DNA from: Hymenolepis diminuta
Taxonomy: Eukaryota > Platyhelminthes > Cestoda > Cyclophyllidea > Hymenolepididae
Direction: 5' to 3'
NCBI GenBank assembly: GCA_900708905.1
Contig: CAADRB010000118.1
Location: 62,001-126,000 of the forward strand
Length of the DNA stretch: 64,000 nucleotides
The position numbers were made by a program, and so were the translations under genes. Each line of letters opens with the position of its first letter. Positions within the stretch are counted from its first letter, which is position 1. The notes below the pieces were generated by a model. It saw only the letters and a list, made by a program, of their open reading frames with translations, ran no database searches and was not told where the DNA came from. Positions 1 to 12,000 of the stretch are shown here, piece by piece.

Positions 1-43
1 AAGATACATCCTACTGATTTGTTTATTGGTAATATTAATTATG

Positions 44-198
44 TCTAACTGGTAACTTATTTGATCTCCCGCTGTAAGATGAGGCCTATCCATCAATCAC
101 AGGGTGTCAGTCTTATGCTGTCCCTGACTCTATGTTGACGATTGAGGAAGGTCCGGTAACATTTCCAGTGTGTACTTCTGAAGGATACACCGCTATAG
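44..198 (+). repeat. Duplicated intron-end plus exon unit, copy 1
   Basis: A 22-nt block at 44-65 recurs at 1557-1578 with one mismatch. In both places it sits 13-19 nt before an AG acceptor and a phase 1-1 exon of similar size (120 and 114 nt). The two exon products share sparse positions (C..Y/F.VP....L, a terminal acidic/Thr then Ile/Leu). This supports an old tandem exon duplication; the coding parts have diverged strongly. Confidence 0.5.
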
Positions 199-3100
199 GT
201 GAATAATGTGCTCTGTTAAAGTACTACGATCACCGATCGCTTATTTCTCTAAAATGAATATTTTGCAATTTGGAGCCGTTTGGGCGGTTGAGCATCGAGC
301 TTATGCTGCTATCCCCGAATCCAGGATAAAGAAGGCAAAGAGCAATCTGCAGTGCTTCTTAGCAGTTTTCATATACAGAGCTTGTGGAGGTCCTTGGGAG
401 CATTATTATTCGGTCCAGAATCCGACTCTCATAGACTAATGTGATTATCATGGATCATTTGGCAGAGGTTTGTTTGAAATCTCTCTGTCGAAGAAGTAGT
501 CGTTAATGTCCGTTTTGTCTATTAAACCAGTGTAGTATCGTACATTTGTCAGATTGAGAAAGCGAGGTTTCCTTTGGTTGATACTGGTAGGAAAAGTTTC
601 TTAATGTTAGGAAGTTGAGTCGAATATTTCCGGTACATCTAAGCGAAGTTCACAGAATTTATTTCTCGTGCGTTGAATTCTTTACTTTTGATTTTCATTG
701 CTATTCTCTTGCTATAAAATCTCTCCGCTCCCGAAATTATTGAATAACCTAGTAACCACAATTTCCAAGCTATTAGTAACTACTTTATTTTTTTTGAAAA
801 GAGTGTTGTCATTTGAATTCCAGGTCTTCTCTCATCATCCTTCTGGTTCTGAGCAAACACAACAATAGTGTAACCTCGGAGGGCCTATAGTAATGCCACA
901 AAGACAACCTTGGTTATACCACTCACCTCTTAAGCAAAGAGCCTTTTTATTGTCGTACCTCTGCTCACAAAGATTTTAAAGGGCACCTTGTGATCCATCT
1001 TTAGCACTTTTTCCGATTATAATGGATTTCTTGCATTCTTTGTAAATAGGGATATATGTGAAGGTGATTTATGATGATACTGAATGATTATAAAAGCTCG
1101 AGAAGCGGCACTAGTATGATGCGAAAGATCACGTCAGATTTTCCTCTAATCATGACTTGAACTTAGCGCCACTTATCAATATTGGTTATCATCGCACCAT
1201 CATTTTGTAACTGCTCTTGTTTGTGAACATTCTGCTATATTTATTTGATTCCAAAACTCATGTTCTACATCGCTATGAAGATGTGTGGTTTTGCTGATCG
1301 TTTTTGCTTGGGATCCTTATACCCTTTTATTTTTTCTTTAAGAATCTGTTAATGAATTCGTTGAAGGTTCACAAATTGTGACGGAGACCGGTGCTACTGC
1401 AGAAAATTTGCCAATTTCGCAAATGTCAGAAAATTTGGTCAATTTATCAGAAGTCGCTGAGAGTCCCAGTAAGTTAGCAATATAAATCATACACTTACGT
1501 AATGCCAGTGGTAGTTTATCGTGTGAATTAATGTAAGACGATATAATAAGGTATTATCTAACTGGTAACTCATTTGATTTTGGTGCTTTTTTGCAAGGCG
1601 AGGACTCTATAGATGCTTGGTACAAATGTTTCAAAGTTCCCATTGAAGCGCTGGCGACTCCAATAACTGATTATTCTCTAACCTCAGGAATGGAGGAAAA
1701 CACTATTTTAGGTTATTATTGCCTTCTCGAAACAAAGGCTTTTATGTTTGTGTTTGTTTCCATAAATGTGAATTTCTAAAGCTATATTCCTGATTGTGAA
1801 ATCCAAATTTACCAGGCCGTCAGTTTAATCATGAACTGCTATCGTTTATATTCTGGCGTAGTGGTAACATACGCTATTGAGATGTCGTCGAGTCGAATCA
1901 ATCTTATCACATTCTTTTACTTTTAGATAGCGCGTGTGCGATGGAGGCTGACGCTGTTGACAATTTGTCTTCTTGTCAAATGTCTGGGACTACTTCTACT
2001 TTTGTCCCGGAACTATACGAAAGTTCTGGTATGTATCCTCACTGGTTTATGCCCCAGTTTTAGTTCAACTGTTCCCTTATGGATTAATATTATCCAGGCT
2101 CAGTTTCTGGTCAAATGATAAACTCCCATTGAGATATGGCATTTAAAGTACGATTAACTTCCCTTTGCTAACGAGTGTGTCTCATTTGTCTACCCATGCG
2201 CTTATAATTGGCACAATATGGTCCTAGATATCCTCCCCCGTTCCTCTATCTAAGTCGAGTGGTTTTAGTAACAAGTTTGATAGGTTGAGAATCTACAAGG
2301 ATCAAGAAATCAAGTTACCAGTTATTTCATAGATATCACCACCTTTTCCCTCATGTTTTCATTCTAGGGTCCACAGTTGAAAATCAGCACTCTTATGTGG
2401 AAACCAGTACGACAAGTAAGGTAGATTCGTCCCAACGGCCAACTGCTGCACCAGAATCCCTGGAAAATCCTCGTAAGTATTATTTTACTGTTTCTGATAT
2501 AACTTAAATCAAAATTTCCCTATTTATTGAAGCAGCTCTTCATTTGATCATTTGTTTGTTTATATTTGCTATTTTAGCTTCTTTCGGTAGTCTTCCGACA
2601 ACTTCATCCGAAGCTGTGACATCAAATCAATCACCAGTAAGTCAAATCTAATACATATGTCATTCTTCGGAGATTGTTTCAAATGATTAATTGTTTTAAG
2701 CACGGTCTATCTGTTTAAATTGATTGTTTTTCTCTATAAATTTCAACACTTGTACTTAACGATTTTGAAGTAGTAAAAAGAAGCACAACCACATAATAAA
2801 AGTTCTTTTCTGAATATTATCTTAAGTTGTGTTACTTAAGTTATCTTAGGTAGGCCTTTTTAAAATGGACGTTACTGGTTGACTTGTATCAATTTTAGAG
2901 GGAAATGATTGAGTACAGTATCCCGATTCAAGTGCTATATCAGGTTTCTGATACAACCGGTGAAGCATCCCAGTCAGGTAAAACAATACTGGAAAAGGAT
3001 AATGCCACTTATATTTAATAATAAGTGACCCTAAACGAATTTTATTAATCTCTAGGTCAGTCGGCGTATATGTGCTCTCTGAATACTGCACCTCAAGTGA

Positions 3101-4955
3101 TTGTAAGTCAGCTTATTGGTGTTTGCTCTTGTATTTTAATGTTCTTATTGTTTTATTGGTTATTTTAGCAACCAGATGTTCCCTTCCAAATTGTCGACCT
3201 GAGTGATCCCGAAGTCGAACACTTTCCAACAGAACCATCCCCTGGTGGGTCTTTTCTCTTGGTTTTGTCATCTCCTTCTGGTAACTTGTCCTAACTTTTC
3301 CTCAATAGGTTCCCCAACTCTCTCGAAATCTCGTCTGTTACAGCACATCAAGACAATGAAGCAAAATGTTGGGGAAAGTTTTTCTTCCTCTTTACAGTCT
3401 CAAACTCCATGCAGGTCCAGTGTTCGTACTAGTGTTCCTGTGACTCCAGTTCAGCAATTAGGGTAATTTTTTTTAATTTATGCTAAAATTGTGTTGAATG
3501 GTATAGTATAGTAGTATAGTATGTCAATTTCTCTTATCTAGACAGTTAAATGAAAGTTCTACATAAACTCAGGAAAAGTTGATACGGGCTAAAATGATGT
3601 AAATGATGAATCTATGCGCTTGTAGCGCAGTGATCAACATGCGTCTGAGAAATTAGAGCTCTCTAGATCGGTGCACGCCCAATGATGTAGATGGCCAGCG
3701 AAATAGGGTGACAAAATGAAAGTTTCTCATAAGAGCGATTCCACTATACCTGCCTCCAACTTTCTAATTTGGAACTCTGTTTTTGCTCCCTCAGACATTC
3801 AGGTGCCATTTTGGCGATCAATAAATATCTAAAAGCTGGACCGTTATTTAATTGGTCCTTCTTATCTGTAATTAGATTACAGTTGCCCTGAAAAATATTT
3901 GAATCTATGGTATATACTAAGTTAAATGAGCGAAACCTATCAGATTAACTAATGAACGGAAGAGAAGCAATTAATTTTTTCCCTTTAATTATAAGATACA
4001 ACGACAAATATTGTATCTTTTGAAATGCTCTAAAGGCGATCTATGTTTTTGTTCTTTTTAGTCCACCACCAATGTCTCCGGTAGTTCCACACCAATTGCA
4101 GATGTGTTTTGGTTTTCAGTCATCAATATGGTAGGCTTTGATTTTTTTGAACACATTAACCTTATCAAACAACATATACTTAGTATTTTGCTCTTCATTT
4201 CTAGCAAGACTCCTTTGCAATCCCCACGATTAATTGTTCGAATCCCTAAGGACGTTGTTAAGGGGTAAGTACCATCAATGGGTCTCATATTTATCTAAAT
4301 ATAGATCCAGTTACGGTTTATTGGTGTGATTATTAAATCGTCAATGTTGAATAGTTCACCAGGGCAGAATTCTTCTCCATTAAAACCGAAAGCACTTATT
4401 TTAACTAATTATCTGAAAGAATGGGAGTCAGTATATGTACTTGAACTAGATTCACGTAACTTCTTTCCTGGTATTTTGCTTTTTTTCAATTGATAAAATA
4501 CTTATGTTGTGTGGGCTAATAAGTGATACATTCTTACTCAAGATGTGGTGAAATGACTTCGCAGGAATTGTTAAGGCGGGCACTTCAGCAACAAATTGCA
4601 GTATCTTCATCAGCTCAAATACAGCAAGAACAAACTGTGTCCGCAGAGTCAACACAAGTTCTTCAGGAACGGCGGAATTCTTTAGCGACGACGCCGATAC
4701 GACAAATGTCTATACCTCTAATGCAACAAAGTTCCTTGTCCTCATCTCCGAATCCAGCAAGTGTAAAGGAAAACGTATTTCCTTCGTCTAAATGTAAAAA
4801 TAAAGTAAATAGTATGTGATCAAATAGTTACGTATAACGTCTGCTAGATTGTCTTCATTATGTATTTCCTCCTTTTTTAGAGGGTTGATACGATGAATAT
4901 TGACCTTGATACGGTTCAGAAAGTTCGTTATCTGCCCCAAAGGAAGAAGAAATAA
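79..4955 (+). CDS. 3' part of an unrecognised Ser/Pro/Gln-rich multi-exon protein
   Basis: I do not recognise this protein. Fourteen exons join in one frame: 79-198, 1343-1468, 1598-1711, 1927-2028, 2368-2472, 2578-2636, 2944-2977, 3056-3102, 3169-3244, 3309-3462, 4062-4130, 4205-4264, 4543-4804 and 4881-4955 (TAA). This gives 466 residues plus whatever lies upstream of the window; no start is visible. The first five exons are all phase 1-1. The sequence is low-complexity: Ser/Thr/Pro/Glu-rich first, then Gln-rich (a stretch with ELLRRALQQQ), ending in a basic PQRKKK tail that could be a nuclear localisation signal. The most domain-like piece is SPRLIVRIPKD around the 4205-4264 exon. No signal peptide or membrane segment is seen. 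A nuclear scaffold or regulatory role is a guess from composition only. The 2944-2977 and 3056-3102 microexons are the least certain junctions. Confidence 0.6.
1557..1711 (+). repeat. Duplicated intron-end plus exon unit, copy 2
   Basis: Partner of 44-198. The acceptor is TTGCAAG ending at 1597; the exon is 1598-1711 with donor GTTATT, which is weak. The flanking exons 1343-1468 and 1927-2028 also resemble each other (both carry NL...QMS followed by E..ES), so the duplicated unit may have been a pair of exons. Confidence 0.5.
3618..3710 (+). repeat. tRNA-like SINE fragment in an intron
   Basis: Intronic. It has a GTAGCGCAGTGATCAA head resembling a tRNA A-box region and a later GGTGCACGCCCA block. 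The same order is seen at 10641-10760 (GGTGGTGCAGTTGTTAA, then GGTGCACACCCA). It is a degraded member of the SINE-like family described in the findings. Confidence 0.4.
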
Positions 4956-5556
4956 TCAGATTAAACTCCACTCTCTCATAGCATTTATCACTTTGTGCAT
5001 TAAGTGACGCGATCTCATTTTCCATGTATATTTTCCGTGTGTGCGGTGATAGTTGCGAATATGCGAAATATTGTTTTCATTACAATACAAATTTATATGG
5101 CAAATGAGTTTTTTATTCACTGGATGGGAAGGCTACTGGGGGAAGGTATTTCAAAACAGGTCTTCGGAAGTAAATATCGCTTATTCACAGATTCTTTCAG
5201 AACAGTAACCGTAGGTGGGGACAATATCATTTCACCAGTACGAAGCTTTTCTTCGCGCCTATTCTATCATAAAATATCAAACTGGAAAAGTGATAATATT
5301 AATGTTTTAATATAAAATTTATTTAATTCCTTAAGACTCAATATTAATTTAATTGATTTTTATATAAATTATGCTATTTTATAGCCGAGTTCTTTTACTA
5401 TGTTGATCGTAGATTGTTACTTTTAAATTCTCACACTTACTGAACCGTAGTCTTAATAGCCAGCTTGATCATTGTTTGGAATTTACTTCTTTTATCACAA
5501 TGGGAGAAGTATGGATAATTTTCTAACTAAAATATCTAAGTCAGGATTACACTAAT
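4956..5556 (+). other. Intergenic space with a candidate trans-splice acceptor
   Basis: This 601-nt gap separates the TAA of the first gene from the ATG of the FRA10AC1 homologue on the same strand. It contains the 3' UTR of the first gene; no canonical AATAAA was seen. It ends with a branch-like CTAAC at 5523 and an AG at 5543-5544, 12 nt before the ATG. That fits either a 5' UTR intron acceptor or a spliced-leader acceptor, since flatworms use spliced-leader trans-splicing. A 103-codon open frame at 5004-5315 has no splice or homology support. Confidence 0.4.
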
Positions 5557-7631
5557 ATGAATTACACATCGGATTTTGAATCCGATCTTCAAAGTGAAGT
5601 CGCTTCTGTCTGTTCTATCAGGTGCTTCCATTCACTTTCAAAATTAAACTTGATATTTCTCAAACATTTTACTATATGGCAGGACTGAAGATGATTTGTC
5701 TGTGCGTGCTGGTGGGAAGAGAACTTTTGATCCTGTAACAGAAGTGAATCCAGTAGTGAAGAAGCGGTAGGGTCTTGACTTCAATTATTTCATTTTGCGT
5801 TAATATAGTCCCACTCCATCTCACATGATGCCTCTTGATGCCGTAAGTTTTGTTCTTTTGGTCTATTTTTGGTCTTAGTATCAAAGGCATCAGAAAATGG
5901 TTAACGATTACCTCCAATATTATGGGGGATCTAGGAAAGATTTTAAACGTGATACGTAAGTGGCGTTAAATTTAGTTAACTTCTCTAGTTCAAAAGATAA
6001 ACGAGATATTGATGTGATCAAGGAAAACAGTCGATTTGTTTGGGATGATAAGGATAACCCCGAAACATGGTAAGTGGTATTGATTGATGATTCTCATTTA
6101 GTTTATTTGAAAGGGAGGAGAAATTAGCAAAGCATTATTGGGATCGTTTGTACAAGGAGTATGCAATAGCTGATCTGAGCAGATATAAGGAAGGGAAACT
6201 CGGTCTTCGTTGGCGTTCGGAAAGAGAGGTCGTCTCGGGGAAAGGACAATTCATATGCGCAGCCGTGAATTGTAGCTCTGTTGAGTTTCTGCGATCCTGG
6301 GAGGTGGATTTCGCGTACAGAGAAAGAGGAGAAAAACGAAATGTTTTGGTGAAAGTGCGACTCTGTCCAATGTGTTCTGCGAAGCTCAACTATCATAGAC
6401 GGTATGTTCTTTCTATCATTTTTCTGTTTCCTCTGAGAGTTAGTGTAATAACAGATATGTAACTTTGTAAGGTCTTCATAACTTCATTCGAAGTTAATAA
6501 AGTAAATCACCACTCTCTTTTCATTAACAAACGCTTGCCATAGTTAGCTCCCTTTCAAAGTTGAAGTTCATCAGGAGTTAGACTTCACTTATTTCCTAAT
6601 CTGTCTTACTTAAAACAACATTTGGTGTGACAGCTACGACATTTTCTATAAGATCCCGACGTGTTATTCGTTACGTAAACACTGCAGTCCGTTTTACTAT
6701 ATTAAAGACGTTCCAAACTCATACAAAAAAGTGTTAATAGTACTTACAGGGGATCCTGATCACATTCTGATTGCCCTTATTTTATCAGAATTGACCAGTG
6801 TAGTCGGCCATTCATATCACTGGTTACATTGGTCATCGTAAACCTCATTGACACGCATACGTTTATATGCAGCCTTTTTAACCAGTGGTGCAATAGTCCA
6901 TTTGATCAAAATGTATTAAAGTTACTATTGGGGTATGGAGCTGTTTAACTTTCAGTAGTACTTTTAATACTTGAAATTGTAAATTTTTTTTCTCCTCAAG
7001 CCAAAAACTTTATCTGTCTCTTTATTTTTGACTCATGCCTATTTCTCGATAGTGTCTTCATGTTTTCGGATTTTTTGAGACAACTGGATTTTAGCTTCGA
7101 AGAGGATTGGATGGAAATTGCATTAGGTTTTAAGTAATTCAACATTTCAAATTCATTTGACAGTAGATAAATATTTCGTCCAAAATTGACTGGGTTTACA
7201 AGATTGGGTAGCAGCACACATACATTTTTAGAGATACAGTTGGCCTAAACTGATATTTCCATCCTTGTTTATTAACTGCCGAGCTCATTTAATGTTGAGA
7301 GGTAGCATTTCTATAAGAATTATTGTAGCGTTGTAATAAGAATAAGTGTACATAAGTGAGCACGTAAGCTTGTGTATGAAATTTTAAGTTGCTATTGTTA
7401 CTATTACAACCGCAATTTTCTTTAACTAGGCATACCGAATTTGTATCACAAACCAAGGGCAGGAAAGAAGAGGAGGAGGAATTTAAAGCTGAAAAATCGG
7501 ATAAATTTCCAGAGAAGACGGTTGGAAGTGAGGTGTGGAAGGAACCCTCCACGTCTGTCCAGAAAGGTGACTCGTCTAAGAGAACTCAGGAGGAAGAATT
7601 TGATGATTATCTGAAGAACATGTTTATGTAA
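5557..7631 (+). CDS. FRA10AC1: FRA10AC1 homologue, spliceosome-associated nuclear protein
   Basis: Seven exons: 5557-5621, 5683-5766, 5809-5842, 5879-5955, 5989-6069, 6114-6401 and 7430-7631, giving 276 residues and TAA. The family (human about 315 aa) is a nuclear protein found in spliceosomal complexes; its exact role is poorly defined. The diagnostic core is present: FVWDDKDNPETW, EKLAKHYWDRLYKEYAIADL, SRYKEGKLGLRWRSEREV, SGKGQFICAAVNC, then LRSWEVDFAYRERGEKRN and VKVRLCPMCSAKLNYHRR. The Cys residues around QFIC, VNC and CPMC look like the family's zinc-binding-type cysteines. The C-terminus QEEEFDDYLKNMFM matches the family's acidic-aromatic tail. For exon 6 I chose the acceptor at 6113, because the nearer AG at 6101 would replace the conserved TW-E with a 4-residue insertion. 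Introns 1-5 are only 61, 42, 36, 33 and 44 nt; intron 6 is 1,028 nt. Confidence 0.93.
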
Positions 7632-9038
7632 TTACTTGAAGTGAATAAAAAAATTGTAAATAAACATTAATCCTTGAAATCAATTTTGTTATTATCTTCG
7701 TAGTTTATTATGGGAGAAAGTCGAGATGCGCTGGAAATCAATAGTGTTTATTTGAAAAAAATTGGGATTTGTGGTTTTTGATAAACATTCAATGAAAGGC
7801 TTAAAGATGAGGGCAGCCAAAGGTGTCGAAGGCTAAACATGAGGTCGTTAGTGGTCTATTCTGGATCATTCTCATTAACTGAGATAACAGGTGGTTTTTT
7901 GGGTTATTTGCTTGTGCTGCAATTTGGAAGTCGGTAGTGCAGGATATGACACGCTTTGGCATTCTTACTGCAGTCAATAATATAAGATGTAGGAGATTTT
8001 GATGTAAATACGAAAATGGCGTTTATTCAGCAAAAGCACACGATTTCAGAAGGATGCTCCCAAATAAGGGAGCAAGAGGATTTGTGTAGCGGGAAGAATC
8101 TGTCAACTGAGACAAACCGGCAGGCACTTTAAGGAAATATTTGTTAATATGCTTGTCATACGATCACCAAATTTTGCTTCATTTACTATCCCATTCGTTA
8201 ATTTAATATTAGTTTTAATGCATAGTAAATTTTTCAAATAATTACTTTAACCTATGAAAGAGCACTTGGAAAATATATATGACTATCAAGGCATGAGCTG
8301 GAAGACAAAAAGTTAAATCAAATATTCGTGTGAATTGTAATGTAAATTCAATAAATTAGGATTTTCAAGATCATGTTTCTTCATGCTACTTCACCTTTCT
8401 GCATCGCTTAAAATCGCATATTTGTTTGATTTTTAAGTTAGAGTTGGTCTAATGCTTCTGTTCCAAAATATCTAAAATTAAGCACACAGCTAATATAAGT
8501 AACGAGAAAAGGGATATTTTTAGGTTCAAATGTTTTAAAGAGTCTCAATGGGAATAATAAGAGAGTTTAATTGATCCGAATTTCGTTATGGGTAGAAAGA
8601 GTCAAGGAGATTAGAAGATTAAAGATGCATGCATACCTTTCAAAAACGTATATTTTCCGTTAATCTAAAATTGTATATTTGGACTCAGTAGGTTGATTAT
8701 ATTTCTGCATATATATTAGTTATTTGACATAAAAAACACGTTTTTCATTATTTTTATAAAGACGATGAATGAATGGACCAATTTAGTCATTAAATGAATC
8801 TGTATGAAAGTGATAATATGTGTCGGTTAATAGCAATTTTAAGAAAAGTAAGTGTTTCAAAAATATATAAAAGTACACAGATAGATAAATTTTTATGTAA
8901 ATATACATGTATATGAATATAAATCGTTCTGGCTTTCGTCCAGTTAACACTATTTATTTTTTAGAAAAATTATAATGACATTTGTTTAAATTTATTAAGG
9001 GGAGGCGCTTCTTACGGGTCACAGACATCTTTGTAAAA
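7632..9038 (+). other. Intergenic and presumed promoter region upstream of the SNF5 gene
   Basis: AT-rich, with no supported gene. TATATAAAAG at 8864-8873, about 165 nt before the ATG, is a possible TATA element, though such strings are common in this composition. A pyrimidine-rich AG at 8963-8964 could be a 5' UTR or spliced-leader acceptor. The frame stays open upstream of the ATG but only from a TTG, so the ATG at 9039 is preferred. Confidence 0.35.
7644..7649 (+). terminator. Polyadenylation signal of the FRA10AC1 homologue
   Basis: AATAAA begins 12 nt after the TAA at 7629-7631, with no better signal nearby. It implies a very short 3' UTR. Confidence 0.6.
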
Positions 9039-12000
9039 ATGCAGAGCATTTTGCGCTACGGAGAAAAGCCAATAGAATTTCAACTAGAGACCGATGGAGA
9101 GTTTTATTATTTGGCGTCTGATGTAAGTGTTCATCTTAACTCTTTATGCACTTCTCGTCGGTCACGACTGCTTGCTTAGTCTTATCGTAGGTGGGAATTA
9201 GTGTAACGATTGTTATTGCACTTCCTCTATAGGTCGGACGATATCTTCGTTTGTTTCGCGGCGAACTTCATAAGCGGTATCCCAATTTATGGAAACGCCT
9301 AACAACACAGGAGGAACGTGAGAAGCTTATCAGCATGGGTAGGACTATCTATGTGCTTTTTACATCCATTTCTAGGACTTGCAACACAGGTTACTGCACA
9401 GAATGCAACATTACTGCGAGCGATTGAAGTTGATGAACTCATTGGTGGGGGAGAAGATCGCTTCAAGTCTTTTGAGGTATATAGATTTATTTTAAACTTG
9501 ACTTTCCTTTTTTATTAAATTTAGTTATGCAGAGTTAAAATTAAGGATTTATATTGGAAAAAGGGGGTCTTCTTTCTTATTGACTATTTGTTTCTCACCG
9601 ATGACTTAGTATTTTGCTTCTAAAAAAATAATTGATTCTAATGTGAGAACGTCTTTCATAAGCTGGACGTGGGTTATCTTATGCTGTTTATGCCTATTCA
9701 AGTTTAGATTTGTTGTAAGTTTGTCACCAACTTGTCGTAGTCCACAAAATCCTTGGTTCTGGCCAACCATCCAAACCCAGTGGAGTGAAATGATGAAAGG
9801 TCTGATGATTGATGATTGTGTAGATAATTAAGAATGGGGAACTCAGTCAAAACTGTTTTTTGTATAGCTTCGGACTGAATGTAAACAATTGGAAATATAC
9901 TGGACTTTCATCAATAGAGACACATGCAATCCGATTGGTGATGACAACCATTCTACTTTCGATCCCCATCTTCGTTTATCATATATTCATCATTACCTAT
10001 GAGATAGCTGGAGATTAGATTAATTATATTTAATAATTGGGTTCTCCTAATAATTGTTCTTTTTTATCCCCTTGCAGAGCACTCTAAACGGTTCAATAGT
10101 TCCCAGTGCTGTCCGACCTGGCCTAAACGCGAATACATCTTCCGGTTCTCTTACCGGTGGTGCTTTTGGTCAATCCACCCCAGCTGTTCTAGGCTCAACA
10201 GGCACAGCCGCCGGAGGTATAATTGAAACGGCTGGCCAATCAGCGAGTGGGGCGATTATTAAACCAACCACTGGTAGTGCAGTTGGTGGAGGTAGTGGAA
10301 GCAATTCTCGTGGTTCGACCTCGACATCCACGGCGGCCGGTCGATGGGTGAGCTCCGTGCCTAATACCTCCTTCCATTTGGACTCTGTTCCCTGTCCTAC
10401 CCCGATTGGTGCTGGAGCTAGCGCGACTCGATCGCGACCAAGTGGGTTTTCTTATCTATACCTATTTTGTTGATTAATGTCATAGCTAAGCTGTCGTTCT
10501 TCGAATTTTACCGTTTAGGTTTTCGAGATTTTGATGAATGGAACAAATTGACAGACTTCTTAAGGTAATGCATATGCTAAGGCATCGCCACAATTTTATT
10601 AATGAATCCGACAATTGTCCGATTAATTTAATTCTATGTGCGTCGGTGGTGCAGTTGTTAATGTGCTGCGAAATCATAGGTCGCGGTTTTGATGCCCATT
10701 GGTGCACACCCAGTTAGTAGAATGGTCAACCGCACTAGTTGAGTTTGACTAATAAACGCGGTGGCGGATGCTATTCCTCTACCCAATAAGAGTGCTGGAA
10801 AACGCTTTCCTAATTAGGTATCGCTGTATGCTAAGGGGCATACGATGAGGTTATTATAATATCTTAGTAATCCCTAAATAGTTTTGATTTCCGTGTATCT
10901 AATCAATTCAACGCTCTTGGACTATTGGAGGGGTTTTGTTCCGCCTTAAATCTAGCTGGCTTATTTTAATATTTTTAAGTCTCTTAAAACGCTCCTGTCT
11001 AATTAATAATGACGAACCTCTACTAATTCAGCTCTCTTCCTGTGTCATGTTTTAGTTCAGATGTTTACTCTAAAGTCTGCTTTCTTCCAATAGACAAAAT
11101 CAGTAGCAAGGTTTCCAATTTCCCTATTTGCTTGGATGACTCTGATCCGGTTGCTTATCATGAGAATGCTCAACAGCCAGAACACCTGGTTCCCATCCGA
11201 CTGGATATTGAATTTGATGGCGTCAAACTGCGTGACTGTTTCACTTGGAACCGTACTGAACAACTCATTACTCCTGAACAGTTCGCCGAAATCCTCTGTG
11301 ATGATCTCGACTTGAACCCAATCTCGTTTGTTCCAGCTATTGCACAGGCTATCCGTCAACAGGTACGTTTTTTATGCTGGTTCCTCGTTTCAGCACATCT
11401 GTAATTACAGTAAGGTGATTATGATGCTCTTTTTGAAAGATAATGATAATCGTATATAATGATTAGCGAAGTTAGTATATGTCATACTTGTTGGATTATT
11501 AAATGCATTGAAGTGTGGTCTTAATTTTGGGAAAAAGGCTGCGGAATTCAGTCTTAGGTGCTTAGATTTTTCTCTTGTTCATTGCTCGGCTCCGATTGTC
11601 AGCATATGTTGCATAAATTTATCCATCTGCAACCCATTAAATTGAAAATGGAGTTCTTCAAAAACCCCTCACAGATTAATTGGCATCGGTATTGGGAACA
11701 AAATTTTGGTCTATTATTCAGATGGTAGATTTAATCTATTTAAATCAAAGGTCATGTATAATGTACTATTTGGATGTAGGATACGTGGCTTGCAATACCA
11801 TATTTACGGATTTGAGGAAAAAGGCAAATGAGGGGATTTCAGTCTTAAAACCTAAATTTCTAAATAGCTTCAGTTACGACCAGAGCCTTTTTAGCCATAA
11901 TTTTTCTTCTTTTAAGTTTGCTAGAGCTTTAGTTGGAGCTCAGCTTTTAAAGCATGTGGGTGAAGACTATAGTTGATGTTGGTTTTCATTCACTATCTTT

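Noticed and set aside
5004..5315. 103-codon frame between the first two genes
   Set aside because: It lies in the presumed 3' UTR, is unlike any family and has no acceptor or donor in phase.
6124..6396. Long minus-strand frames opposite FRA10AC1
   Set aside because: They are shadows of the strongly conserved plus-strand exon.
8982..9038. N-terminal extension of SNF5 starting at 8982
   Set aside because: It needs a TTG start; the ATG at 9039 matches the family N-terminus.
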